Shown here in pieces: positions 36,759 through 45,503 of a stretch of 49,595 nt of DNA. A model generated the notes under the pieces. It was given only the letters and a program-made list of their open reading frames with translations. It had not been told where the DNA came from and did not search any database. Within the stretch, counting starts at the first letter, position 1. Every line of letters begins with the position of its first letter. Origin of the DNA: Sphaerospermopsis aphanizomenoides BCCUSP55 (GTDB taxonomy: Bacteria; Cyanobacteriota; Cyanobacteriia; Cyanobacteriales; Nostocaceae); contig NZ_LUFH02000039.1 in the NCBI RefSeq assembly GCF_001586785.1, positions 1 to 49,595 on the forward strand, in the 5' to 3' direction. Both the position numbers and the translations under genes were made by a program.

Positions 36759-37778
36759 ATGACCCTCAACCGTCGTCAATTTCTCACCACCCTAGGACTA
36801 ACAACCATAGCCACCCAAATTCCCCCAGCCATCGCCCAAAATCAAATTTCACCACTTACCAATATTAAACCACCACGTCTACAAATCGGCGATACTATAG
36901 GTTTAATTTCCCCAGCGGGTATTATTGAACTTAAAGATATCGAAGATGCCAAACAAACCTTGACAAAATTAGGTTTCAAAATCAAAACAGGCGCACATAT
37001 TTTAGACCGGGATGGATATTTAGCTGGAACAGATATCAACCGCGCCCAAGATATTCATACCATGTTTGCTGATAAATCTGTCAAAGCAATTATCGCTATG
37101 CGTGGCGGTTGGGGATGTAATCGGATTTTGCCTTTACTTAATTATCCTCTCATCCGTTCCCATCCTAAAATTATTATCGGCTATAGTGACATTACTTCTT
37201 TATTATTAGCTATTAATGCCCGTAGCCGATTAATTACTTTTCATGGTGCAGTTGCCACTTCTAGCTGGAATGAATTTACTATTGATTACTGGCAACGTAT
37301 CTTATTTAATGCTGAAACATTAACCATGCAAAACACTTCCAGCGATGAAGGTAAAATAGAAATAATTACACCAGGAAAAGCGCAAGGAAAATTAATTGGT
37401 GGTAACTTATCAGTTTTAGCTGCGATGGTAGGTTCACCTTATTTACCATCATGGAATAAAAGTATTTTATTTTTAGAAGATATTGGTGAAGATATTTATC
37501 GTTTAGACAGAATGTTAACTCAGTTAAAAAATGCTGGTATTCTCAATCAAATTTCCGGCTTTATATTTGGACAATGTACAAATTGTCAACCTTCAGAAAA
37601 GCAATCATTTACTTTAATGCAAATATTACAACAGCATATCCAGCCATTAGCTATTCCTGCTTGGTATGGTTCAATGATTGGTCATATCAAAGATAAATTT
37701 ACGATACCAGTAGGGTTAGAAGTAGAAATAGACGCTGAAAATGGCACAATTAAAATGTTAGAATCGGCTGTGATTTAA
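36759..37778 (+). CDS. LD-carboxypeptidase (peptidase S66, LdcA-like)
   Basis: 339 residues with a twin-arginine signal NRRQFLTTLG and cleavage after AIA, so exported folded by Tat. Two domains: RLQIGDTIGLISPAGII and MRGGWGCNRILPLLNY, then the nucleophile Ser in IIGYSDITSLLLAI (near 141), and a C-terminal part with ILFLEDIGEDIYRLDRMLTQL (catalytic Glu) and a His in GHIKDKFTIPVGLE. Trims the D-Ala from the tetrapeptide of peptidoglycan during recycling. MccF, which cleaves microcin C, is in the same family, but here the Tat signal argues for the wall enzyme. Confidence 0.87.
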   Translation: MTLNRRQFLTTLGLTTIATQIPPAIAQNQISPLTNIKPPRLQIGDTIGLISPAGIIELKDIEDAKQTLTKLGFKIKTGAHILDRDGYLAGTDINRAQDIHTMFADKSVKAIIAMRGGWGCNRILPLLNYPLIRSHPKIIIGYSDITSLLLAINARSRLITFHGAVATSSWNEFTIDYWQRILFNAETLTMQNTSSDEGKIEIITPGKAQGKLIGGNLSVLAAMVGSPYLPSWNKSILFLEDIGEDIYRLDRMLTQLKNAGILNQISGFIFGQCTNCQPSEKQSFTLMQILQQHIQPLAIPAWYGSMIGHIKDKFTIPVGLEVEIDAENGTIKMLESAVI

Positions 37779-37854
37779 AGTTTTATAGAAAGCAACTAGC
37801 TATTGGGTAAATGCTTACGGTAGAATAGAGGGATTGTGAAAAGATATATGGCAA

Positions 37855-39441
37855 ATGTTTTGGGCTGATAAAATCGCTGCTGATGCACAAGGCTTCCAGG
37901 TAGTTAATGATTCCAAGACTCCATCAGGTAGAGTCCACGTCGGGTCATTGCGGGGTGTGGTTATCCATGACGTTATTTACCGTGCCTTGAAACACGCAGG
38001 TAAGCCCGTGAAATTCATGTACGGTGTGGATGACTACGACGCACTGGATACCGTACCTAAATACTTAGACCAGGAAAAATTTGCGCCCTATTTGGGTTTT
38101 CCCCTGTGTAATGTTCCTTCACCTGGTGATGGTGCAAGTGATTACGCTAAGTATTTCATTGGCGAATTTTTTGAAGTTTTCGAGTATTTAGGAATTAAAC
38201 CAGAAACTTATTTTTTACGTGATTTATATCGTTCTGGAAAACTTAATTCCCATATCGACACTTTCTTAAAAAATGCTCACCTTGTGAGAGAAGCATATAA
38301 AGAGGTAAGTAAAGCAGACCGCCCTAATAACTGGTATCCTTTTCAAGTTATTTGTGAAAATTGTGGCAAAATTGCTACCACAGAAGTTACAGACTACAAC
38401 GGCTCAGAGGTATTTTACACCTGTAAACCTGATGGCGCTAACTATGTTAAAGGTTGTGGTCATTCTGGTTGGGTTTCTCCCTTTAATGGCAATGGTAAAT
38501 TACCCTGGAAAGTTGAATGGGTAGCGAAGTGGGAAGTTGTCGGTGTAACTATTGAAATGGCAGGTAAAGACCACTCTCAAAAAGGTGGTTCGAGAGATGT
38601 AGCTAACGCTATCTGTCGTAAAGTTTTACAAAAGCAACCACCATTCCATTCTCCCTATGAATTTATTCTCGTCAATGGCACGAAAATGAGTTCATCGAAA
38701 GGTGTAGGTTCTAGTGCTAAAGAAATTGCTGATTTATTACCACCTGAGTTATTACGCTTTTTAATGTTGCGGACTCAGCCAAGAACAGTAATTAACTTTG
38801 CCCCCAATTATGAAACCATCACCCGTTTATTCCGAGATTACGATACTTTAATTAATAAGTATCAAGGCAATTCTTCAGAATTAACTGAGGAATTAATGCC
38901 CTTATTCTACGCCCAGTTAGGCGATGAAGTTAAACCATTCCAACCATTTGATTTTAGTACGCTAATTTCTTTGTTGCAAGTTCCCCGCTTGAATATTCAG
39001 GAAGAAGTGGTACAACGCAGTTCACAACCTTTAACCGAGTACGACCAGCAAATTGTTAATCAAAGAATTGCCTCTGCTCAAAAATGGTTACAAGACTACG
39101 CAGATGAGGAAGAAAAGTTAGTTCTCTATTTAGAACAAGTACCAGAAAAAGCAAACGATTTAACAGCAGAACAAATTGCCTATTTGCAAAAATTGATCGA
39201 GAATTTGCAGAATATTTCCAATTGGGAAGCAGAAGAATTGCAAACTTTGATTTTTTCAACCACCAAAGAATTGCAGATTCCCCAAGCAAATGCGTTTAAA
39301 GCTTTGTATCTATCCTTCTTAAATAAAGAACGTGGACCAAAAGCCGGCGGTTTGTTTTCTTATTTAGAGAAATCTTTTGTAATTTCTCGACTGCAAGAAG
39401 TTGTAGATTTGAACCAGTCTAAACAAACGGTTGAAGTTTAA
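37855..39441 (+). CDS. lysK: Lysyl-tRNA synthetase, class I
   Basis: 528 residues. Class I LysRS: HIGH motif SGRVHVGSLRG (about 25-35), MYGVDDYDALDTVPKY, a zinc-finger pair CENCGK and GCGHSG, DHSQKGGSRDVANAI, and KMSSSKGVG (about 276-284). Ligates lysine to tRNA-Lys. This class is typical of archaea, spirochaetes and scattered bacteria; most bacteria use the unrelated class II enzyme. ATG at 37855. It has no clear ribosome site and follows an LD-carboxypeptidase gene at 76 bp. Confidence 0.9.
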   Translation: MFWADKIAADAQGFQVVNDSKTPSGRVHVGSLRGVVIHDVIYRALKHAGKPVKFMYGVDDYDALDTVPKYLDQEKFAPYLGFPLCNVPSPGDGASDYAKYFIGEFFEVFEYLGIKPETYFLRDLYRSGKLNSHIDTFLKNAHLVREAYKEVSKADRPNNWYPFQVICENCGKIATTEVTDYNGSEVFYTCKPDGANYVKGCGHSGWVSPFNGNGKLPWKVEWVAKWEVVGVTIEMAGKDHSQKGGSRDVANAICRKVLQKQPPFHSPYEFILVNGTKMSSSKGVGSSAKEIADLLPPELLRFLMLRTQPRTVINFAPNYETITRLFRDYDTLINKYQGNSSELTEELMPLFYAQLGDEVKPFQPFDFSTLISLLQVPRLNIQEEVVQRSSQPLTEYDQQIVNQRIASAQKWLQDYADEEEKLVLYLEQVPEKANDLTAEQIAYLQKLIENLQNISNWEAEELQTLIFSTTKELQIPQANAFKALYLSFLNKERGPKAGGLFSYLEKSFVISRLQEVVDLNQSKQTVEV

Positions 39442-39444
39442 TTA

Positions 39445-39559
39445 CTTGTTCCCTGTCTCTGACAGGGAATAAAGTGGATGAGGCTCTGCCTCATAATGAT
39501 TGATATTAACAGAAGTCAGAGCCTTTTGATTGCATTCCCAGCTAGAAACTGGGAACGAG
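39445..39559. mobile_element. MITE-like element (CTTGTTCCC...GGGAACGAG)
   Basis: 115 bp with inverted ends CTTGTTCCC and GGGAACGAG, nested inverted motifs (GAGGCTCTGCCTC; GTCAGAGCC) and CCCTGTCTCTGACAGGG / CCCAGCTAGAAACTGGG. It occupies the gap between two convergent genes and resembles the shorter element at 27015-27094. It may also terminate transcription from both sides. Confidence 0.65.
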
Positions 39560-39580
39560 GGACTCCTCCTATACAAATTC

Positions 39581-40732
39581 CTAAGCTACCCAATTCCAAA
39601 TAGTAAAGTTAAACGCATACCAAAATAGCAAGATTGTAAACCAAATAAACACAAAATATTTCCAACTTTTCTGCTGAGAAAACAACAAACCTAATGCCAA
39701 AGAGAGCGATACAAGACCATAAGCATAACGGTTGATAGAAGACAAAGCGCCAGAGAATATAATCATTAACAAATAGCAAAAACCGTATACTACAGCCACC
39801 TTACTAAGCTGGTGGCGGTAATACCACAACAAATAGCCGCCCCCAAAAACCATAACAACTTTAATCAAACCATCTTTACCCACTAATAGAGCTTCTAGAA
39901 ATATATCCCACCAACTCGGTTGTCCCCATGCTTTTTGTACATGAATAAATGCTAAGGGATCTGCAAAACTAAAAGCGCAATATACAGAGAATAACAATAA
40001 CCCCACAGATACAAATAGACCTGCCGTATAGGCACTCAGTGATCTCCGTTCCATCCATGCTACGATCATAAACGTGGGTAGTAATGTAATCCCTGTAGCC
40101 CGCGTCGCACTAGCCAAAGAGCCAAAAATAGCAGCCCAGACATACTGACGATGCTCAAATGCTCGTAAAGCTGCCGTAGTCAAAAATAAAAATAATCCTT
40201 CCGTATAAATTACTGTGCCATATAAAGAAAAAGGACACCAAGCCATCACCGCAACTACCCATCTGGCAACATTACTACCATGACGTTCTTTTGCCCAATC
40301 ATACACAAGCAACAGCGCACCAAGAAAAGAAAAGTTATTGACCAGTGTTCCCGCTACCTCAAACGACAAGCCAAACATCATCAGCCCGCGAATGATTAAC
40401 GGAAATAAAGGATAAAAAGCAACAGAATGCTGATTTCCATCATCAAGATAGTTATAACCTTCAATTGCAATTTGCCGATACCATTTACCATCCCAATGGG
40501 AGAAAAGTTCCCAACTGAGTTGAGGAAAAAAATCAGGAGAATAGCCTAGTGGATATGGAGGTTGCCAATATAGAGGAACAGGCGATTTATATATTAAAGG
40601 AGCAACAATTTGCATTGCAACTATAATCACAAGCCTGCTCAAAAGCCACATCAAAATTACAAAAACATACCCATTAACTTTAAACCTATTATCTTTTTCA
40701 ACTATAGTTTTTCCAGAATCTTGTTTACTCAT
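39581..40732 (-). CDS. PIG-V-like integral membrane glycosyltransferase
   Basis: 383 residues from ATG 40732 with ten or more membrane helices. The first luminal/periplasmic loop carries SHWDGKWYRQIAIEGYNY, the acidic motif of GT-C mannosyltransferases of the PIG-V type (Asp in HWD). AFYPLFPLIIRGL follows. Such enzymes transfer a sugar from a polyprenyl phosphate to an outside acceptor. Substrate unknown. Next to the peptide-exporter gene but probably unrelated to it. Confidence 0.8.
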   Translation of the reverse strand: MSKQDSGKTIVEKDNRFKVNGYVFVILMWLLSRLVIIVAMQIVAPLIYKSPVPLYWQPPYPLGYSPDFFPQLSWELFSHWDGKWYRQIAIEGYNYLDDGNQHSVAFYPLFPLIIRGLMMFGLSFEVAGTLVNNFSFLGALLLVYDWAKERHGSNVARWVVAVMAWCPFSLYGTVIYTEGLFLFLTTAALRAFEHRQYVWAAIFGSLASATRATGITLLPTFMIVAWMERRSLSAYTAGLFVSVGLLLFSVYCAFSFADPLAFIHVQKAWGQPSWWDIFLEALLVGKDGLIKVVMVFGGGYLLWYYRHQLSKVAVVYGFCYLLMIIFSGALSSINRYAYGLVSLSLALGLLFSQQKSWKYFVFIWFTILLFWYAFNFTIWNWVA

Positions 40733-41099
40733 CACACTAAAAATTAATAACCGTGAGTTCAAAACAACTAAAAAATGACAAGAATCAAAAACAGTAAATC
40801 TTGATATTTTTTAGTAGAATATCATACTTATAGGCATTCCCATTCAAGTGAGGTACAAGCAGTAATAATTGAACGCAGATGGACGCAGATAAACGCAGAT
40901 AACTTTGTACTTCATTAGACTGGAAAACGCTATATAACCTTTCATTTTTGACCATAAAATACATCAAACTTATCGAAGTTATCTCCTATCGTGTGTGCAG
41001 TTGTCATCTAAAACCTGTTCAATTTTTCTCCCTCCTCCTCCATAAAAACTCCGCGAACCTCTGCGATATCCTCCGCGTTCCTCTGCGTTTAAAAACTCA
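40733..41099. other. 367-bp gap with fold-back repeats
   Basis: Contains GAACGCAGATGGACGCAGAT-type units (40871-40900) and an inverse set of CCTCTGCG/CCTCCGCG units (about 41050-41090), so the stretch could fold back on itself as a large MITE-like structure. No gene seen. Confidence 0.5.
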
Positions 41100-42917
41100 T
41101 CAATCAACAACTCCATACTGCTGCACCTGCATATTCCACAAGGCCGTATATTCACCTCCAAACTGTAAAAGTTCCTGATGAGTACCATCCTCAATTAAAC
41201 AACCATCTTTAAGGACTAAAATGCGGTCAGCCATCCGCACAGAAGCTAATCTGTGGGTAATAACAATAGTAGTCTTACCCTCCGCTAACTCAATAAAGCG
41301 CCGATATAAATCACATTCACTGCGGGGGTCAAGTGCAGCAGTTGGTTCATCCAGAAGTAATAATTGAGCATCTTTGCGGACAAAAGCACGAGCTAGAGCT
41401 AACTTTTGCCATTGACCTCCAGAAAGTTCTGTACCACCAAACTGTTTACCCAGTGGTGTTTCCTCCCTGGCGGGAAAATCATTAACTAATTTGACGATAT
41501 CGGCTTTTTCAACCGCATATCTGAGAATTTCTGGACGTTCCAACGCCGCTAAATTTCCTAAAGCGATATTTTCTCCCAGAGTGAGCGCATAGTGACCAAA
41601 ATCTTGAAAAACTCCGGCAATTTGCTGCCGCCACTGCTGTAAATTGAGATTTTTTAAATCTGTACCATCAACTATAATTCGTCCTTCCGTGGGATCATAA
41701 AGCCTAGTTAACAGTTTAACTAAAGTGGTTTTACCTGCCCCATTTTCTCCGACAATAGCTACTGTTTGACCTGGGTAAAGAGTAAAGGAAATATTTTGCA
41801 GGGCTAGTCTACCATCTGGGTAGGAAAAATCAACTTTCTCAAAAGTAATACCGGAACGAATGGGAGTTGGTATTTTCTCACCTGGTATGCTGAGTAGCAT
41901 TGGGGTGGGAGTATCGAGAAAATTGAAAAATTGCTGCATATAAAGAATATTTTGAAACAAATATAACCAATGTGCGACAAATCTTTCCAGATTAGTTTGG
42001 AAGTAAGTTAATGACTGGACAAACAAAAGCACACTTCCAGGACTAAACTCTCCTCTAAAAGCCTTCTGTACCACCCAGTAAAAAGCAAAACCATTGCCTA
42101 ATGTACTGAGAATAGCTAAACTAGATGACCAAAATGCTTGCTTTCCCCGCAGATGACGCATTGTTTGATGTAAAGACTCAAATGCTTGCAGGTAACGCTC
42201 CATAAAAAACGAACCTAGTTGAAATAACCTCACTTCTTTAGCATGGGTATCAGTCAGCATCACGGAAGTGTAATATTCCATTCTCCGAGCTTGAGGACTG
42301 TTTTCAAATAAAGTTAACCAAATAGCTTTGCCATATTGGGAAGAAACCACTATCTGAGGTATAGTTGCGATCGCAATCACTATTGGTATCCAAACAGCTA
42401 AGGGAATCAATAGCCCGACTATGACTATCAAAGTCACAAAAGATCGACTTAATTCCACCAAATTCTCTAATAAATTCAACGGCTTATAGCTAACTTGTTC
42501 TTGGAGAATTTGTAGCTCATCATAGAACTGAGAATCTTCAAATCTGCTCAGGTCTGAAAAAGTATCAGCTTTCCGCATTAACAATAAACTAATGTGTGCC
42601 GTTAACTTATCATTGAGATTTCCTTGAAGTGCGAATACCCAAGGATACAGCAGAGTTTCTAATAACAAAGCTCCCACCCATCCTGCTACCAAAGGGGCAA
42701 GAATGGAAAAACTTAATTCTCTACCAGAAGTTAAGGCTTCTGCCACAGTATCTACTACTAATTTAGTAATCCAAACACTGATAGCAGGAAGAAAACCCTG
42801 TAATAAGGTGACAACAATCAGAAAAAACATTTCCTGTGGTGCTGCTTTCCATAACAAAGGCAGAGAACGAAATAAAGCTCTAGAGTAATCTTCAAACCAA
42901 AATCTTAAATTGCTCAT
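41100..42917 (-). CDS. ABC exporter next to the azole-peptide cluster
   Basis: 605 residues from ATG 42917, with AGGTGG 5 nt upstream. A half-transporter: membrane domain (about 30-320, PLLWKAAPQEMFFLIVVTLL), NBD with Walker A GENGAGKTT (near 390), signature LSGGQWQKLALARAF (near 500), Walker B LLLLDEPTAALDPR and THRLASVR. No C39 peptidase domain, so it would not cut a leader. Its form is that of exporters in lantibiotic-type peptide clusters (NisT-like). It is divergent from the Cys-rich precursor (726 bp apart), and the pairing suggests it exports that product; this is inferred from position. Confidence 0.85.
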   Translation of the reverse strand: MSNLRFWFEDYSRALFRSLPLLWKAAPQEMFFLIVVTLLQGFLPAISVWITKLVVDTVAEALTSGRELSFSILAPLVAGWVGALLLETLLYPWVFALQGNLNDKLTAHISLLLMRKADTFSDLSRFEDSQFYDELQILQEQVSYKPLNLLENLVELSRSFVTLIVIVGLLIPLAVWIPIVIAIATIPQIVVSSQYGKAIWLTLFENSPQARRMEYYTSVMLTDTHAKEVRLFQLGSFFMERYLQAFESLHQTMRHLRGKQAFWSSSLAILSTLGNGFAFYWVVQKAFRGEFSPGSVLLFVQSLTYFQTNLERFVAHWLYLFQNILYMQQFFNFLDTPTPMLLSIPGEKIPTPIRSGITFEKVDFSYPDGRLALQNISFTLYPGQTVAIVGENGAGKTTLVKLLTRLYDPTEGRIIVDGTDLKNLNLQQWRQQIAGVFQDFGHYALTLGENIALGNLAALERPEILRYAVEKADIVKLVNDFPAREETPLGKQFGGTELSGGQWQKLALARAFVRKDAQLLLLDEPTAALDPRSECDLYRRFIELAEGKTTIVITHRLASVRMADRILVLKDGCLIEDGTHQELLQFGGEYTALWNMQVQQYGVVD

Positions 42918-43643
42918 CAATTCCACCTAATTGGTTATGCTGTGGTCAGCATTCAGCTTTTTAAAGGTTTTTCTCAAGTAAACTATTTGATACTCTACGT
43001 ATTTATCAAATATTATGAATGCTGACTATTGAATTCTTACGATATGATAGCTATTCCCGACTTAGTATTACTACTTCCCTAAAGTCATAACCATAAAGTA
43101 ATAGAAATATGATGGAAAATCATCTATAAGCAATAATTAAAATTTGTTGCAACCGTCAAATTACTTTCAATTATCCGTTGTTAGTATCATTATTACGGTT
43201 TAAAAAACCTGTGTTATGCGCTATCACGATAAAAACAATACTACTTAAGAAAGAAGCAAAATCTAAAGTAAAAGATATTCTTGTAGAAGTTAGAACAGCA
43301 AAAAAGATACGATTGGCGACGCTAATATTAACAAATTTTTTTCTCAAAGACAAGGTTTTAGGGAAGATAAATAAAATCTGAAATTTTCACACAATTATCA
43401 GACAGTTATCTTAACCTTTTGTGGACTAATCAGACTCTGAATAAAAGTCTCACTGCTGTTTGTTTAAGTTTGATTTTCTCGTCATTTGGTAAACACGATC
43501 ATTTCCATACCTATGATTCATTGAAAACTGGTTGATCGTGGGAATTTTAGACCGACTCAAAAACATCAACCTAGCTGTTCACAAATGCAAATGTTTTCTT
43601 TGTGGACAGGTAGAAATGTTGAATTAACAAGGAGTAAGTCACC
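42918..43643. other. 726-bp divergent gap upstream of the precursor gene
   Basis: No clear gene. It holds the promoters of the exporter and precursor genes. A 10-bp inverted repeat GTCAGCATTC (42945-42954) / GAATGCTGAC (43017-43026) lies near the exporter start and could bind a regulator. A lysine-rich ORF at 43178-43381 was judged too weak to call. AT content is high. Confidence 0.45.
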
Positions 43644-44018
43644 ATGCTTGCAGAAAAAACACTGACCCAACCAAAACTGGAAATGCGTTTGGCAGACAAA
43701 GCAGACAAACTAGAAAAACTGTTGTTGTCTGAAGAGGAAATAGCAGCTTTAGAAAAATTAGCAATGTCAGAAGACTTGGAATCTGAAACTACCCAAAGAT
43801 GGTTTGCTAATTGCTTTGGATGCGGTGGATGTGGTGGATGTAGAGGCTGTTTTGGATGCGGTGGATGCGGATGCCGTGGATGTGGATGTGGTGGATGCCG
43901 TGGATGTGGTGGATGCGGATGCCGTGGATGTGGTGGATGTGGTGGATGCAGATTTAGTAGTACCGAAACCGGATCTGGTGTGATTGATGAGAGTGAAGAA
44001 TACGGATTTGGACACTAA
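43644..44018 (+). CDS. Azole-RiPP (TOMM) precursor peptide, Gly/Cys-rich
   Basis: 124 residues with a strong ribosome site (AAGGAG, 9 nt upstream). Residues 1-56 are a charged helical leader ([19 protein letters not shown]). Residues 57-102 are the core: 17 Cys, spaced mainly every three residues and sometimes two, in Gly with six Arg (for example [20 protein letters not shown]). Residues 103-124 are a Ser/Thr tail then acidic and ending YGFGH. Together with the next three genes this is a thiazole-forming RiPP precursor. Each Cys could become a thiazole through cyclodehydration and oxidation. Resembles microcin B17 in having Gly-rich heterocycle sites, but with Cys only and no GG cleavage motif. 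A metal-binding role is a less likely alternative. Confidence 0.88.
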   Translation: MLAEKTLTQPKLEMRLADKADKLEKLLLSEEEIAALEKLAMSEDLESETTQRWFANCFGCGGCGGCRGCFGCGGCGCRGCGCGGCRGCGGCGCRGCGGCGGCRFSSTETGSGVIDESEEYGFGH

Positions 44019-44031
44019 ATGACTGTCAATA

Positions 44032-44109
44032 AGGGAGTGTAGGGATGTAAGGGTGTAGGGGTGTAGAGGTGTAGAGGTGTAGAGGTGTAGAGGTGTAGGG
44101 GTGTAAGGG
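44032..44109. repeat. Octanucleotide repeat (GGTGTAGA)n
   Basis: About seven to eight degenerate units of GGTGTAGA/GGTGTAGG between the precursor and the ThiF-like gene, close to the GGTGTAG array at the pdxJ end. Confidence 0.8.
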
Positions 44110-44241
44110 TTTTCCTGTTCTCGACCTTGATTTTTCTATCACTCACTTTACCCCTTTGTCCAAACCTTTAATTTAAGGACTTTTCCTCCCCCTGCTCCCT
44201 GCTCCCCATCACCTCATCACCCTTTTATCAAACAAAAGCCT

Positions 44242-45375
44242 ATGAAATTAAACGATGGTAAGCGGCTACGTCTACTAGAACACGCTGTTATTCACGTGAT
44301 GCCGCCAGATTGCAATGGTGAAGAAACAATGATATTCAATACAACACGGCGATCGCTCACAGTTAAGGGTCAAGCACTGCACGATGTGGAAAACATTGTC
44401 TTACCTTTACTAGACGGAACTCGCACAATAGGAGAAATCCGGGCTGTAATTGGTGAAACTTTGACAGATTCTTCACTCAATCAATGTTTAGAGTTTTTGC
44501 TGGACAATCGCTTAGTAGAGGAGTTTTTAGAAGATACAGTTGATTTAGATAGTCGTGCCTATTTACTTCCGCAAATTAGTCTTTATCACGAATTAGGCTT
44601 TCAGCAAAAAGATGTTCTCAAGCACTTAGCTAATGCCAGAATTGCTATTTTTGGACTTGCAGGTTCAGGTCTGGTAGCAGCAATTAATTTAGCTACAGCT
44701 GGCATCGGTTTTCTCCGTCTGTGCGATGATGCTTGCACACAGCCATCTGATTCCCGGATGATGTCAGGCTCTGTAGGTCATAAAATCGGTGCTTTTCGAG
44801 GTGTGGAAGCGGCTAGACAGATTGAGGAAATCGCCTCAATTACCCAAACTGAAATTATCACAGATCCTTTGACTAACGACGAAACAGTAAATCCTTTGCT
44901 GGATGACGTTGATTTAGTCATTGTGGCCACTGATGCAGTATCAGTTAATCTAGCCTATCGCCTGAACAGACTATGCCTGAAGATGCAGCGTCCATTGCTA
45001 CCTGGTGGGGCGGCTGGTATTGAAGGAACTGTCGGTCCACTAGTCTTTACCAAGGATGGGCCTTGCTATCTTTGCTATCGGATGCGTTCTATGGCCTGTT
45101 CCAAATTGCCAGATGTGGAATTTGCAATTGAGCAGTTTCTCGACCGGGAAAGGCGTTCTCAACCACGGTTGCGAGAAAATTTACCGATATGCCAAATGTT
45201 AGTTGGTAGTTACCTAGCACTTGAAGCGGTGAAAATGTTGCTGGGTTTACCCATCGCCACCGACGGTAAATTATTGCATATAGACTTGCTCGGCACAAAA
45301 CTAACTCATAACGTTGTGCTGAAAAAACCTGGGTGTCCCCATTGTTCAGCAAAACAGGTGACAGGTAACAGGTGA
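44242..45375 (+). CDS. TOMM leader-binding ThiF-like (Ocin-ThiF/C protein)
   Basis: 377 residues. N-terminal 100 residues form a winged-helix RiPP recognition element (RLRLLEHAVIHVMPPD, DGTRTIGEIRAVIGETL, LEFLLDNRLVEEFLE) which should bind the precursor leader. Residues 130-260 are an E1/ThiF-like Rossmann core (IAIFGLAGSGLVAAINLATA). A zinc tetrathiolate is formed by GPCYLC (near 274) and PGCPHC (near 364). This protein partners YcaO, presenting the precursor. In the E1 core the adenylating Arg/Lys are not all obvious, as usual for the partner protein. The last six residues (QVTGNR) and the stop come from the ACAGGTG repeat. Confidence 0.88.
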   Translation: MKLNDGKRLRLLEHAVIHVMPPDCNGEETMIFNTTRRSLTVKGQALHDVENIVLPLLDGTRTIGEIRAVIGETLTDSSLNQCLEFLLDNRLVEEFLEDTVDLDSRAYLLPQISLYHELGFQQKDVLKHLANARIAIFGLAGSGLVAAINLATAGIGFLRLCDDACTQPSDSRMMSGSVGHKIGAFRGVEAARQIEEIASITQTEIITDPLTNDETVNPLLDDVDLVIVATDAVSVNLAYRLNRLCLKMQRPLLPGGAAGIEGTVGPLVFTKDGPCYLCYRMRSMACSKLPDVEFAIEQFLDRERRSQPRLRENLPICQMLVGSYLALEAVKMLLGLPIATDGKLLHIDLLGTKLTHNVVLKKPGCPHCSAKQVTGNR

Positions 45376-45462
45376 CAGGTGACAGGTGACAGGTGACAGG
45401 TAACAGGTGACAGGTGACAGGTGACAGGTAACAGGTGACAGGTGACAGGTGACAGGTGACAG
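45354..45462. repeat. Heptanucleotide tandem repeat (ACAGGTG)n
   Basis: About 15 copies of ACAGGTG with ACAGGTA variants between the ThiF-like gene and ycaO; the reverse complement of the CACCTGT array at 5675-5798. It begins inside the ThiF-like gene, gives it its stop codon, and separates it from the next gene. Confidence 0.95.
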
Positions 45463-45503
45463 TGTAAAAACTTGGAACTCAGCACTCAGCACTCAGCACT
45501 GTT

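Noticed and set aside
36759-37778. MccF-like immunity protein for the azole peptide
   Set aside because: Same S66 family as MccF, but the Tat signal points to the cell-wall enzyme and MccF acts on microcin C, not on azole peptides.
43178-43381. Lysine-rich 67-codon ORF upstream of the precursor
   Set aside because: No ribosome site, no recognised motif, AT-rich composition allows chance frames; a faint likeness to ABM domains was too weak.
43767-44015. Antisense Ser/Thr-rich ORF opposite the precursor core
   Set aside because: Shadow of the Gly-Cys repeat; the sense gene has a strong ribosome site and the cluster context.
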